DNA of 64,000 bases from Collybiopsis luxurians FD-317 M1 (taxonomy: Eukaryota; Basidiomycota; Agaricomycetes; Agaricales; Omphalotaceae). The translations under genes were made by a program, and so were the position numbers. Of the stretch, positions 1 to 11,270 are shown piece after piece (position 1 is the stretch's first letter; each line of letters begins with the position of its first letter). Below the pieces are notes generated by a model. It had not been told where the DNA came from and did not search any database. It saw only the letters and a list, made by a program, of their open reading frames with translations. The DNA lies in NCBI GenBank assembly GCA_000827265.1, contig KN834773.1, positions 610,541 through 674,540 on the forward strand. Reading direction: 5' to 3'.

Positions 1-158
1 AAGTATATGTAGCCAAACTTTATTTAATTCCGACCCAAGAAATTGGGTCAGCAAAATCCTGGCCCAGACCCTTGACCAAACCCAACCCAACCATGACCCA
101 AGCTGGGTTGGGTTGAGTCATGGGTCAGTGACCCGACCCTCCCCAACACTATCCGTCA
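1..158. repeat. TTGGGTCA/TGACCCAA-rich self-complementary repeat
   Basis: This stretch is built from short variants of TTGGGT and ACCCAA. A block of CCCAACCCAACC is followed by GGGTTGGGTTGAG, so the segment can fold on itself. It ends abruptly where a DUF6533 exon remnant begins near 159. It is probably an end of a small mobile or satellite-like repeat, but its left border lies outside the window. Confidence 0.4.
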
Positions 159-1528
159 TTTTGCTTCACCCTGGCATCATAGTAAATGAGTTCCTTCAAC
201 ACCCTTTCTATTACAAGGACGGAACGAAGTGAAGGAGTCGTCCTTGTCGGGGAGTTGTTGTCACGCCATGATGTATTTCTTCCCTGATTGGGCCGAATAT
301 GATGTAGTTTTTCCTTATATGATTGTGACCATTGTGTGACAGGGAAAGAAGAGAAGAAGAAAAGAACCTGCCTTCTCTGCGGTGATACAATGCCCCTCAT
401 GTTTCATGCTTTGCCAGTATTTAAAGGAGGGGAAATTCGATGTCAAAGTGACGACAGCTTCTGAGAATCAACCGAAGTCCGATATCTTCGCTAACCCTCA
501 CCGCCTCCCTTCTGTATCCTAATATATGTTCTTCAGAGAGCTAGCTCTGCTATCGCAAGAAAGACAGTACCCCAGGCATATGATTTGGACTGGTGAGCGT
601 TGTGAGCTATGCCTTTACTTGACAGTTGCTGGACACCTTTGTTGCGACAATACCTCTCGTTGCATCGGCATTTTTGCCTGGATGCATGCCTGGGCTGCTC
701 TGATCTTGCTGAGTTACTGTTGTGAATCTTTGCATATTGTTTCTCAACTGCTGAAGATATCGATACTGCTCCTGTATGATATCTGAGTCTCACTGGCAAA
801 CTTTCACCAGTTGTGTATTAGATGTTGGCCTATTTGCATAAAGGATGTACAGCAATCATTCTGTCCTCATATTTGCTGTGCAATTTGTTGCGGCGGCCTA
901 CTCTCACAAGTAAACTAAATGAATGTTTAGCATTCCTAATCTCTTTGTTTCAGGTAATATACCAACATACACAAGACTTTTTGAAGGTTAACTTCAGTTT
1001 TCTCCTTCCAGGAGCCTTATTGCATATAGATACTTCAAATCTGCTCCCTAGAAATCCTTGTTTAGTGGACATGATTATCAAGCATCTAGCAATAGAAGCT
1101 CTACTGCAGGAAATATTGTTGCTTACTTCATTAGAGATAGTACCATTTTCTTCTTGCTGTAAGTTTTAACTCTCAAAGTGCCTGACTTTGAAATCCATTT
1201 ACTACACTACAGTTTCTTCCTAGCTGCCAAATTGATTGCAATGATGACGACGGTCCTACTACCTGAACAGAGTGGTCTCTTTGTACCGTGAGTTTCTACA
1301 TTCTGCTGTCTCCTCAGGCTCAAAGTCTGATGCTTTTTGGGGATAGATGGATTATTGTAGCCTATTCCTTGGCAGTAAGTGCATGCATATATAGATATTT
1401 AATCTCAGAACCCTATACAAGCACACTTCTAGGGAGCCAAGCTCATTCTCAATCTTCGTGAAGTAGCTCACACTACTTCAAACAAACCAGCAGTGACCGA
1501 GGAATGGGAAGGGGCCGCACAGACATAA
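159..1528 (+). pseudogene. DUF6533 family gene, copy A (3' part, interrupted)
   Basis: Only the 3' part of a DUF6533 membrane-protein gene is visible. A remnant of the exon ending in FTLAS lies at about 159-184. About 700 bp of foreign sequence follows, and the homologous sequence resumes at about 909. Exons then encode the region with the ...IRDG-like segment (about 1013-1160), a WIIVAYSLA membrane segment (about 1350) and the last exon with GAKLILNLRE (about 1432-1528). The last exon is shifted relative to copies B and D and stops early, at TAA 1526-1528. The N-terminal DUF6533 domain is missing or lies left of the window. Family function is unknown; other copies look like multi-pass membrane proteins. 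It is called a pseudogene because of the insertion and the altered C-terminus. Confidence 0.6.
200..908. other. Insertion of about 700 bp inside DUF6533 copy A
   Basis: Copies B and E run directly from the ...CATCATAGTAAATGAG donor region into ...GAATGTTTAGCATTCC. In copy A these two segments are separated by about 700 bp unrelated to the family. I see no terminal repeats, recognisable transposase or convincing gene in it. The borders are uncertain by a few bases. Confidence 0.5.
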
Positions 1529-1681
1529 CAGTAACTACTAACACACTCTCATACTTGATGGGCTTTTCGCATCCGAATGAAAAGAGAAAGGGGAAAGATG
1601 CCTAGCATAGTCAGCAAATAGTGTTTTATCTTTAATGAAAATCTGGTCCATGTAGTGTCTGCAGGAAAAAGGAGAACGGGA

Positions 1682-2520
1682 TGATACGAACTGTAGCGGT
1701 ATTCTGTGCAGTAAACTTGCTAATCGATGTAATGCCGAATGAGAACATTCCAGATAACTGGGGGACATATGCTGAGCGGCCTTACGGGGAAGAACTCACA
1801 ATATTCACTGGATACCTCGCCGCGTTATCCCAATTGTGCTAAAAAAGAAATCGAGCGAGCCAACACCAACCAGAATAACCGCAGGAACTGAACTTATAAC
1901 CTACGACCTTGAGGTCCTTGAAACATCAGAAGCTTCGTCTGCGGGTGAACAGTACGGTCTTCATACTCGCGGGAGACTAAGGGAAAACGTGGATCTGGAG
2001 CGTACTTAAGAACGGGAACTCGAATACGATATCAATAAACTTGCCAAACTGACCTGCGACAATTTTTGGTACCGAGGAAGGATATGCGTGCCGCCTGGCG
2101 CCGTCGCGTCATCTAAGGTGTAAGGTAAGAAAAGCAGATGGCAACTAGAGCTCTCGATTAGTCAACAGAAGGTTTCGATTGTACGAAGAAGTCGGAGGCA
2201 CCGATGGGAACGCGTAAATAGTTGAGCGCATCCTTTGGGTACTTCTTGTACGTGTCGGAATTGGCCGCGTCCTTGGGGTCATTCATTGCCTTGACAGCAG
2301 AATTGGCTGATTGAATGACGATAATTAGAGAGGCAACGTGCGTAAGACGTACCGACAAAACCACCGAATCCAGCCATTTGGTAACACACCTTGGTTCCTT
2401 CTGGTCAGAGGTCACGACTTAAAAAAAATAAAAATAAAAAGCTCAAGCAGCTCACAAGCTTCCACCGCCTTCACCGCGACTGACCTTGGGATCAAATGGT
2501 TACTCCAGGCTCAGTTCCGC
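1682..2520 (-). pseudogene. GH30 glycosidase relic 1
   Basis: This is a decayed copy of the GH30 gene found intact at 36208-38677. Recognisable blocks in the same order and strand are: 1682-1790 (like 36834-36930), 1808-1850 (like 37380-37425, encoding HNWDNA), about 1890-1940 (like 37480-37540), about 1960-2000 (like 37880-37910), and 2090-2260 (like 38050-38200, including the NYLRVPIGASDF segment). Several internal exons are missing, including the one carrying the QNEP acid/base motif, and the frame is broken. It lies downstream of DUF6533 copy A in convergent orientation. Confidence 0.8.
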
Positions 2521-3317
2521 TTGGGGCATCACTGCGTACCGCTCACCCGGCCCCTTTAACGGGAGTCCCTTATTGAGGCCTATGTCTAAATCTCGATTCC
2601 GTAAAAAAATCCAAGACCAGCTGTTGAGCTGCACGTTCGAGTAGCTTTGAGAGGAGCAAAGCCATTGCTGTCGGAAATAGTCGGTGACAAATAGGACTGC
2701 CAAGGAAGTAAGTTCAAATAGCAGAGGGGTGACGCTGGTGGTCCAGGTTCGAGCCCAGTCCACAAGGTTTATGCCCCGGACCACGGCAAATGCACCGGAA
2801 ATATCGGAGGTTGACCATGGCAGGTGCAAGGCAAAAAAGCAAGTGCATTTGAGCGAAGAACAAATAACCACAGGAGTGAATGACGGGCACAGTACTGGAA
2901 TGTCGGACAAAAAAAAATTCGCTCGATAAGGTCTTAGGTAACGGAGAAGGAGAATTGAAGGGGCCGCAATGAAATGAGATCGTCCTTACGGTCTGATTTT
3001 CTTGGGCGCAAAATGAACCTTCTATATGAATGTAAATGTCTCGAATGTGATTGCATCATTCGCGTTGACGTTCCAATTTTCACCTGCATCCGCCGCATAC
3101 ATTTCCACAGCCCATTGCGCTCATTGGTGAGTCATTAAGCTACCCACCTCATATGAGCCGCGCGCTCTGCACGACGGCACACCTCTACTCGTAAGACGAC
3201 AAGATAAATACAGAACTTCCCAAAAGCACATTAATGAAACACAGGGATTGCACCACAGTGGTTAGGAAGTTACGCGTACTGAAAGTCACAGACTCACAAC
3301 ACGTCTACATGTGGGAA
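2521..3317. other. Intergenic, no gene seen
   Basis: Short open frames on both strands lack recognisable domains. A segment near 2744-2770 contains GGTTCGAGCC, which resembles a tRNA B box, but no complete cloverleaf could be drawn. Confidence 0.4.
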
Positions 3318-3420
3318 GAAAATAAGGAGGACTGTACATGGGAAAAGGACAGACCGCTTGGCATCAGGACAATCCCCCCGTTTTATTCCAGACTCGTAAT
3401 GGTTAATCCTCTTCACCAGG
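3318..3420 (+). repeat. Upstream repeat shared with DUF6533 copy E
   Basis: The segment around 3361-3405 (core ATTCCAGACTCGTA, preceded by AGGACAATCC) recurs in diverged form at 61381-61420. Both lie upstream of a DUF6533 gene, about 0.4 kb from copy B and 0.9 kb from copy E. This indicates that the duplicated unit included upstream DNA. Confidence 0.5.
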
Positions 3421-3689
3421 TTGCTTTGGCAATAGACATTAAGGTGCCTATTGGGTCTTTTAACTCGAAATCGCGCATATTAGTTTTGAAATTGCATGGA
3501 GAGCGAACTGATTGCAATGACGAAGTGAATTGGGCGCCGTATCAGATATATCACCCGCTCCCGTGCTGGCTATCGATTGTGATTTTCCTTTGAAGGGATA
3601 ATCACCGCCATATGAAAAACAAATTTGGCGCATGCGTGTTTATGTAGCGTTGGTCAAGCTATAATTATTGTTCCTGTCAGAACATCTGT

Positions 3690-3768
3690 GTTGAGACCAA
3701 CAATCATTTTTAGTATCACGACGATAGCGCAGATGATTCTTCAAAGTATACGGTAAGGTGTATAAAAG
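3690..3768 (+). promoter_or_regulatory. Promoter block of DUF6533 copy B
   Basis: The block contains ACCAACAATCATTT, then TAGTATCACGACGATAGCGC, then a TATA box (TATAAAAGAG at 3761-3770) about 56 bp before the ATG. The same order of elements precedes copies C, D and E, which is unlikely for unselected intergenic DNA of this divergence. Recent duplication could explain part of the similarity. Confidence 0.55.
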
Positions 3769-3816
3769 AGACGATTCTGTCATCGAATATTGGACATTAA
3801 CCTTTGTCCGTCAATA

Positions 3817-5804
3817 ATGGATGATGGCGCTCTACTGGATTCTCTCTTTGAGCTAATACGCAACAACCGTGCTCAAAATGCCAGCACTGGTTAGTAAAGC
3901 TGCCCTTGTAGACTTCTTCTGCTTGCTGAATACACATATCTAGTTGCGGCTTTTACTATCCTGATGTATGACTGCCTTTTAACATTCAACAAGGAGGTAA
4001 TGTCGTAAGCATTTAAATTACACTGTTAAAAACTTAAATTCAAATCATAGATTATACACATCTGGAAGTAAGGAAAACTTTGCTCCTGTACTGTGTCGTG
4101 ATTTAATCGAGCGTGTGTTTCTAAGATCATCCTGGACCTTCCCGAAGTGTCTTTATTTGTATGCAAAATACTATGGTCTTGCGTATTTATGGTAATTAAT
4201 TTTTGCCGCTTGTGTGTAATTTGGATTCTTATCTCAATCGCTAGCTCAACTCTTGTTGGTGCGTTCATGCGACTCTGATTCAAGAATTGGAATTTTAAGA
4301 TCGAGCAGTATCAGTACTAAATGGTTCCGATTTTTCCTCAGAGGTGAGTAATTGTGTTTCTGGCCCGAGATTTCAACAGATGTCAATTAGATCTAAAGAA
4401 CAGTTCCATTTTAGACGTATGTCATTGGAATTCAGTATATTTCTCCATTTCGTAGACATTTACACAAGTGCTGAAGGTGTAAAGACTACCTTTGGTGGAA
4501 TATATTGTAAGCAACTGCAGATTCCAAGCCATATCTTGTCATTTCACTGTCTTTTCGAGGGGTGGACCAATAATCTTCACCACTCTAGTGAATATCATTT
4601 TGGGTCTCCGACTTTATGCTTTATATCAGTCCAGCAAAATAAGTATGTTCTATGTTCTTTTCATATTAGATATATCGGTATCGGAACAGCTGGCTAAACA
4701 CTTCTATCTAGTTCTTGGTTTGATTGTCCTTCTCATGGCGGGTGCGCAAAGTTTAACTTGATAGTTTGAACCTATGACAGCTTAGACAGCCCTTCCAGGC
4801 GAATTTTCTGTAAGTGCTCCATATTCACAAAGAAGCTGTCACTCTCAAGTCTCAGTGCCTATATAGGCAGAACTCTGGGGAAGTGTGAACAGTATTTTGC
4901 TGGAGACTAGGGCACCCCTTCTTGACCTCGGAGCTCTGGAGCCCTATATTCCAGATATTGATCGTGTGCTCCCTGGGTGTACATTTGAACAGCTTCCATC
5001 ATTCCGCTTCACTCTAGCATCATAGTACACAAGTTCCTCTAATTTTTTTGGCACTAACTAATGGCATGTTTAGCATTCCTAATCTCTTTGTTTCGGGTAA
5101 AACACTAACATACAAAATCCTTTTGACAAATTCACTTAAGCTCTCTCCTTCTAGGGATCTTTTTTTGCCTCGTTGCATATAGATGCTTCAAATCTGCTCC
5201 CTGGAAATCCTGGTTTTCTAGACGAGATTATAAAGGACTCACCAGCAATGGAAGCTTCACTCCAGGAAATATTGTTGCCTACTTCATTAGAGATGGTATC
5301 ATTTTCTTCTTACTGTAAGTTTCAGTTCTCAGGAACCTATCTTTTCAGCGCTGAATACTCACTAATGTCGCAGGGTTTTCTGTGAGTTTACAGCCTTATT
5401 CGGCTACTTATATCTTGACACAACTGCATCTTAGCGGCTATATTGATCACGATGATGACGACGGTCCTACGACCTGAACTGAGCGGGGTGTTTATACCGT
5501 GAGTATCTATACGCTGAATCCATCTCTCGCTCTTCAATCTCAAACTGTGATTTTTTTGGGGTAGATGGATTATGGTAGCCTACTCGCTGGCAGTAAGTGC
5601 ACACATGCATACATCCATATCTAGTAGTGTCAGGGTCCTCAATAAACACTTATGTAGGGAACCAAGCTTATTCTCAACCTTCGTGAAGCAGCACACACTG
5701 CATCGGGCAAGCCGAGACTGAACCAGGAATGGACGTCTCTTCAGACTTTTGGAGGCCGCATCGACACCACCGTATCTTCTGTTGTGCACGTTCAACACAC
5801 TTGA
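3817..5804 (+). CDS. DUF6533 domain multi-pass membrane protein, copy B
   Basis: A member of the Agaricomycete DUF6533 family of predicted multi-pass membrane proteins of unknown function. Exon 1 is 3817-3889, starting MDDGALLDSLFELI. Exon 2 is 3944-3996 (VAAFTILMYDCLLTF). Exon 3 is a 17-nt micro-exon, 4051-4067 (IIHIW). Exon 4 is 4126-4191 (WTFPKCLYLYAKYYGLAYL, the DUF6533 core). Later exons encode a LRLYALYQSSK segment (about 4557-4640), an exon with LLETRAPLLDL (about 4866-5028), a YFIRDGIIFFLL segment (about 5154-5313), WIMVAYSLA (about 5563) and a last exon with GTKLILNLREA ending at TGA 5802-5804. No nonsense codon was found in the exons I could place. The exons between 4192 and 4556 are uncertain. 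It lies in tandem with copy A and shares promoter elements with C-E. Confidence 0.75.
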
Positions 5805-8353
5805 TACCGCTAACGAGCTTTCAGTTTTCGAAACGTTGCAATTACAGTATCCATTTCACGAGCAAATTGAACGTTATTTTATTTTATTTTATTTATGGAA
5901 GCGATGATTGTTGACACTCAGAAAAGTTGATCACGGATTGGTTATTTATTAGTTGATTCAGAAAGGCTCTTGCATCATTTTAAATAGTTTTCTGGTACCA
6001 AAAGATACTTTTTATTCTAAGATAAAGATAACTTGCAAGTATCTGCGTTTTTGGGAGCGCATGCAGGATAAAGATAACATTCCCGCCCGGTGTGGTAGAC
6101 CAGAGGAGCCTGAGGGTGTTAGATGCCAGGCGCAATGCCGAAGATGCAGCTGTGGATGCGGATGAAGCTATGTGACTACAACTAGCTAGCATGTAAATAC
6201 AAGAGGCCTGGCCTGGCCTGGGCCCCTACTCCACCGGAGCCTTTAATTCATGGAGATGCACAAGGACCAAGCAAATTATAGATGACCTATTTGATGTGCT
6301 AACACGCACACATCCCTAGAATCTTAGCAAGCCTTGGTATACATACTTGGGCACACAGAAAGTGACAGTGTGGGAGTGTGTCTTGCCTTACAGGTAGACT
6401 TACCTCCCACTTAGGATTCTGTTACTACCTTACAATTAATACATACAAATTCCACTTTCGTACTTATATTTAAATTACTTATAATTCATTCACTTCATTG
6501 TCCTTTCAAAATACTTACCTAATTCGTACATACGTGAGGAAACGGCGACTTGGATGGATCCGAACGACTTTATTTTTCGAACCTTATTTGTTCCCTTTTA
6601 CCACCACCATTGTACTTCCACTCCTTTCATTCCATTCGACTTTCCACATCTAGATTGATCCTGACAACGCACCATCAAATTTGGATATTCACACCATTTC
6701 CAATTCCTCAGTGCGACAACTGGCAGGTGTTCCTTGGAACTCCTTTCAACTTGGCAACACTCGACGTGGCGGATTTGATAGGTCTGGATTATGGGTTTAC
6801 CGGACGATATGTATGCTTCCTTCAATTTCAATTTCAATTTCAATTTCAATTTTTTCTTTGTTTCATCATCATTCCCTTCCACCATCTGCGATGCTGAGCA
6901 GCTGCTAAGGCTATTGGCTCCTTTCCTCAGTGCATGCCTCGTTCCTGGCACTGGGAGTGGTGACCCCAGTAGCCTCGCTGATGGTCATAGGTGACGAATG
7001 AGTTTATTGTCTTGCATGTAACTGGGATTGGAGTCGGTAAGCTGTACGCCTTGTGGAGCTCAAAGACTTCACGTTCGATCAGGAATATTAATTTGCACTA
7101 TCTACATTACCTATAGTTTCTGATTGACAGTGTACAATGTCGAGCGGCATGAGAGTATGCGCAGTTGCTTGAGTCGATCCTATTTGTACTGAAAATCTTC
7201 ATTGCAAAAGATGATTCCTTTCCCCCCCAAACTTTACCTTCTATTGCATGTTTTCTTAAGTTCAAAGAAATGTCGTTGAGGATACGACGAGTGTCTTGAG
7301 CTAAGTGAATGCTCATTTGTTTGTTACTGACTTCTATTTGCATACAGGTTATCATCTGTCTACACAATGTCTAAAGCAATGTTTATGCCTATCAGCTATT
7401 GGACCCGACTGCATCACTTCGCTGGTCCTCACTTGGACCAATAAATCCTTCTTTAATGGGCCTGCTGTTTTTTGAGAATATCTTGAGAGTGAGAACAGAT
7501 ATAAACTAGGTCTAAGTTGTGAAGATTATCTATAGAATAATTATGATTTTTTGGGATAAATTATGAATTTGTTGGGTGAGAAATAGTTGCTGTATAAGAA
7601 TTTTTAAACAATTGCTAAAAACTGCAGCCCTAAATAATTTGATTGGCTAGTTTAAGATGGATATGCCCTATCGTACTAGCTCACAGTTCAGAGGAATAGA
7701 ACCGGAGTTAGTGAGAGTGCGATGAGGCATCCGAGGTTAGAGAGAACAGAAAAGAGAGGGAAAAAGTAGTTTTCTTTTCTATAGGTAAACTCCTACATTA
7801 AATACAGGTTAAGTCAGAATAAGTATACTACATTCAGGAACTGAATGTCCAAATGAAACTCGACTGCACGAGACGGTTGAGTGTAAAGTCATACGAGTAT
7901 CTAAAATAAGTAAGTGAATAACCATATTAGTAAGTGTTAGTGTTCGGCATGCCGTCGACCATGGATTAACTAAGGATTAACTAAAATCCAAGTTCACTGA
8001 CATTGTGAACTTGTCGTGCTTCATGCACAGGGGTGCAGGAAGCGTGACAGCTTGCAAACAATAATTTTAGTATGTACAACCAAGGAATCTGTAGAAAATA
8101 TACGCTAATGTGTTTCTTATCCTTGAGCTGGTACTAAGCTGAATGTTGTGGCTTGAAGCTGTGTGAAGTCGGCTGAATGGAACCAGCTGTCAGCTCGGGG
8201 AGCTTGGCTTAAGCCTCTCTTTGGCTCCGGCTATAAGTTGTCTAAGTTGCAAGCCGCAGCAACACTAGTAGCAGGGGATACTGTACAAGAATCTCTGGGT
8301 ACAATTGGGCAGCCATGGGTCACTACTGTGCAACTTTCTGCAGCTAATGATCA
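5805..8353. other. Intergenic, mostly unassigned
   Basis: No convincing gene was seen. The stretch holds a (TTCAAT)n microsatellite at 6821-6852, a GGCCTGGCCTGGCCTGG stretch near 6207, and AT-rich sequence. The segment 6540-7000 has an open frame starting MDPNDF, but it is broken and matches no family I recognise. Confidence 0.4.
6821..6852 (+). repeat. (TTCAAT)n microsatellite
   Basis: About five consecutive TTCAAT/TTTCAA hexamers. In the plus frames they read as alternating Phe-Asn or Ser-Ile, which creates misleading open frames. Confidence 0.85.
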
Positions 8354-9311
8354 AATATTGGTTGCACATTCAACATTGATATGGCAATCATATTTTGCAG
8401 AAAGGTATGGGGAGTATGGAACAATCCAGTGACTATCCATCATAGTTCCTTGAACTTCATATTGCCGACCATCATTGGGCCAAGCATATTTTGGATAGTC
8501 CTCATCTTCAAATGTAGTAGATTCTGCAAAAGTCTTGGGATAAAATTTGGTACATTGGCCTTTTTCAGTACATGGAGCATGAGAATTATGGATTTCACAT
8601 GGTCCATGAACTGTGCATTTTTTTATGGTTTGAAAAAGAAGAGGTTCACATTCAGGGTCTGGCCATTTTGGTGATATACAGGAGTCAACATCATCTGGTG
8701 TCAAGAGCTTGTGAGGATGTTTAAGCATAATGAGTAAATGGATGTGAGGAAGTCTTTATTTCTGAAATTCAACTATATAAACATATGCAGCAACAGGATG
8801 GAAGATTTTATAATCAACTATATCATGAATTAACTGTTCTTTTTTGAGATGGAACACTCAAGCAACTAAGTCAGGACAGTCATATGCAGATTGATGAGGA
8901 TATAGTTCACATTGTATTTCATGCCATTCAGGAGAAGCAGTCATAGTGATGAACAAATCAACCTTTTTATTAAAGCAGGCAATTGCTATAGCATCTTGAA
9001 AACATTGTTGCATGTGGCGAGGGTAGGATCACTTGTTTACCAAGTTGATGAAGATCAGTGTGAACATCTTCATCAGATTCAAGAGCATCCTCTATGTTGT
9101 GAAGTCAGTATGGACACCTGGTTCTCACCTCTATTCATTTCCTTTTACTTTTTCTTTCACATGACTGCCCTTTATCTCCACTCTGTATGGTACTATTGTT
9201 TGTTCTCTTTGTTTATTTCCACTGTTAGTGTATTCTACTGAAGTGATTCCTAATCCTTTCTCTCATGCCTGTCACCAATTTATTGTCCTCTCCAGATGAA
9301 GTAAGATGAGC

Positions 9312-9919
9312 TCAGCTAAAAAGGGCCAGCCAAATTAGTTATTCTTACTAAAATTGGTTTAACAGTGTTAAACTGATTAATTAAAGGAAAACTGAACAAA
9401 AGAAATGCTGTGAAACCCTGTTAAACTGGGGTTAATCACAGTTACAGGGCTTCATTCATCTGAACACATTTTAGATCAGTCCCAGTCACATAGAGTAGGA
9501 TATTTTTTTGATTGTAGACAGTTCAAGGATAAATGACTTTCCTTAAATAGACAGAATTAGAGGGCTAACCCCAACATATAAAGCTGACCTTAACTTTAAT
9601 ATGGTCAGTACCCAGGTTACAATAGGTTAGGGTTGGTTAGGGTTAGGGGTTGAGTATATAGTCTGAAAAAAAATTGCAAGTTAGCTGTGCTCACTCTTCT
9701 GTGAACTGTCTACAATCAAAAAAATCCCCCCCTATTGTGTCATGTACTAACACTAGGTATCCTCAGACAGTTAAGCTTGGTCTAAGACTGGACCAACAGA
9801 TGTTTAACTGGGTTTAGCAGCATTTAGGCTTTTGTTCAGTTTTCCTATAATTATTCAGTTCAACACTGTTAAACCAATTTTAATAGGAATAACTAATTTG
9901 GCTGGCCCTGTTTAGCTGA
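9312..9919. mobile_element. Long terminal-inverted-repeat (foldback/MITE-like) element
   Basis: The left arm starts TCAGCTAAAAAGGGCCAGCC and the right arm ends with its near complement, GGCTGGCCCTGTTTAGCTGA. The arms match over roughly 100 bp (for example AAATTAGTTATTC and GGTTTAACAGTGTT). An inner pair, TTTTTTTGATTGTAGACAG at about 9505 and its complement near 9705-9726, pairs too. There is no coding capacity. It lies inside the solo LTR, so it is younger than that insertion. The target duplication could not be fixed. Confidence 0.75.
9625..9652 (+). repeat. Telomere-like TTAGGG variants
   Basis: GGTTAGGGTTGGTTAGGG is followed by TTAGGGGTTG: three imperfect TTAGGG units inside the long-TIR element. 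Basidiomycete telomeres are usually TTAGGG. This is too short and internal to be a telomere. Confidence 0.5.
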
Positions 9920-11270
9920 CTCGGAGCTTGTCAAGTTACTGTCTCCAGTACAACTGCATGCTTTCCTTCTTTATGTTCTCACAGTATTATCTTTTAAGCA
10001 GTTATTGTTCCTTGACCTTTATTATTGAACTGTGTATATAGGACAGTAGGTAGTGCCTAGTTCCCCATCTTGACCTTTCTGTCTTTAGGAACTAGGTTTG
10101 TTCTTTGTATCTTTCTTTATACCTTGCTAGTATCTCTGCATATTCATTGATCCTCTGTTCCACTAAGTCACTTTATTGTCTAGACTCTTTGTGACACTCT
10201 AATCCACTTTACAATGAAGATCAAAGTGTATTTTGATTTTTATAATACCAGCAAAGATTGTTTTGATCAGCACTTGCCCACATATCAACAACATATGGTT
10301 GGAATAAATGACCTCCATGTAAAACTCATTCTCATGGGGATGAAGGTGAAAAGCAGCAGATCTTGTCTGAGTTATCCCGCAATGTTTTGTAGTGCCAGTC
10401 TCAGGGTTAATTAAGTGAAGTTTGTCATGCCAACCTGGTTCTCCATGAGAGAAAAGTAAAGCATAATGAAGGGGGGAGCATGCAGGGTGTCTTTCTGTTA
10501 TACATATTAGGGATGGCTCATTTGGTAAAGAATCTTTATGGAGAAGAATATCTTGACTATCAGTCTGAGCAGTCTCATGTGGAAGAATTGCTACAACTTC
10601 ATTGGCACTTGGGAGATTGTATTAACAATGGTCTGTATTTGGGGATGCTCACAAGTGTACAGTAGCACTTGTAATAGTAGGATCTTTTTGTAAGGTTTCA
10701 TATGCATGTTCATAAATTTTAGTATATGGATTAAACAATTTTAACATATTTTGAAGTGAGTTCATTGTATTAGATGAAAGGTTTGGATTTATTTCAATGT
10801 ATAAATGAAGAGCTGTTGTCAGGTCATAGAAATATAACTGAGCATAAGTAGGAGACTCTCCAGCAGGTGGTTCAAGAGCACCTGATAGATGATATAGATT
10901 GCCATGTATACAAAATACCCAATTCTGACATCCATAATGATTCATAGAATAATCAATTTCATCTATTCCAAGTGAAGTAAAAGCAAGAGGAGCATTATAT
11001 TGAATAATATTTGAACAGAATTCTTGAGCTACTATATCATCACTCTCATCCAAACCCCCAGTAAATGGGGTGGATTTGACAACAGAGGTAGTTTGACTTG
11101 CCCTCCATCACAGCAAGTTCTAAAGTGGACATCACCAGTCTTTTCCTTCTCCCAATGGAAAGCACCATGTGATGGACATTTGACAGTCATATGATGGAGA
11201 TCATGACAATGAACAGGTTCAACATATGGCAGTTGGGCACAACCAATGGTGGTCTCAGATTGATGAACTA

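Larger units (their letters stand above)
9090..10201 (+). mobile_element. Solo Gypsy-type LTR inserted in the Helitron
   Basis: The LTR runs 9095-10196, from TGTTGTGAAG to TTTGTGACA. It is bounded by the 5-bp target duplication CTCTA at 9090-9094 and 10197-10201. It is homologous, in opposite orientation, to the LTRs of the Gypsy element at 12121-18438; for example, CTTTATCTCCACTC and CCCCATCTTGACCT occur in both. No internal coding region lies between the ends, so this is a solo LTR, interrupted by a long-TIR element. Confidence 0.8.
8354..11270 (-). mobile_element. Helitron Rep/helicase relic (N-terminal part)
   Basis: The minus strand carries pieces of the Helitron_like_N (Rep) region in the right order. 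At about 11250-11060 is CDGGQVKLPLL-like sequence. At 11053-10649 come FCSNIIQYNAPLAFTSLG and NLYHLSGAL. At about 10600-10215 come HPACSPLHYALLFSHGEPG and LVDMWASADQ-like pieces. At about 9080-8354 come the LPHIHLL two-His motif and LLTPDDVDSCISPKWPDP. Stops interrupt it; one TGA sits where the family has Arg (DLVA-stop-VF). A solo LTR at 9095-10196 splits it. The C-terminal Rep and helicase domains are absent, the similarity ending near 8354. Helitron termini (5' TC, 3' CTRR hairpin) were not identified. Confidence 0.8.

Noticed and set aside
533..799. Small gene on the minus strand in the copy A insertion
   Set aside because: A plus-strand frame of equal length overlaps it and neither has a recognisable domain.
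2721..2775. A tRNA gene around GGTTCGAGCC
   Set aside because: The T-stem is weak and no D- or anticodon arms could be placed.
6550..6994. Plus and minus frames with Phe-Asn or Lys-Leu repeats
   Set aside because: The repeats come from the (TTCAAT)n microsatellite. No conserved domain was seen.
9625..9652. A telomere or chromosome end
   Set aside because: Only three imperfect TTAGGG units, inside a foldback element and far from any end.
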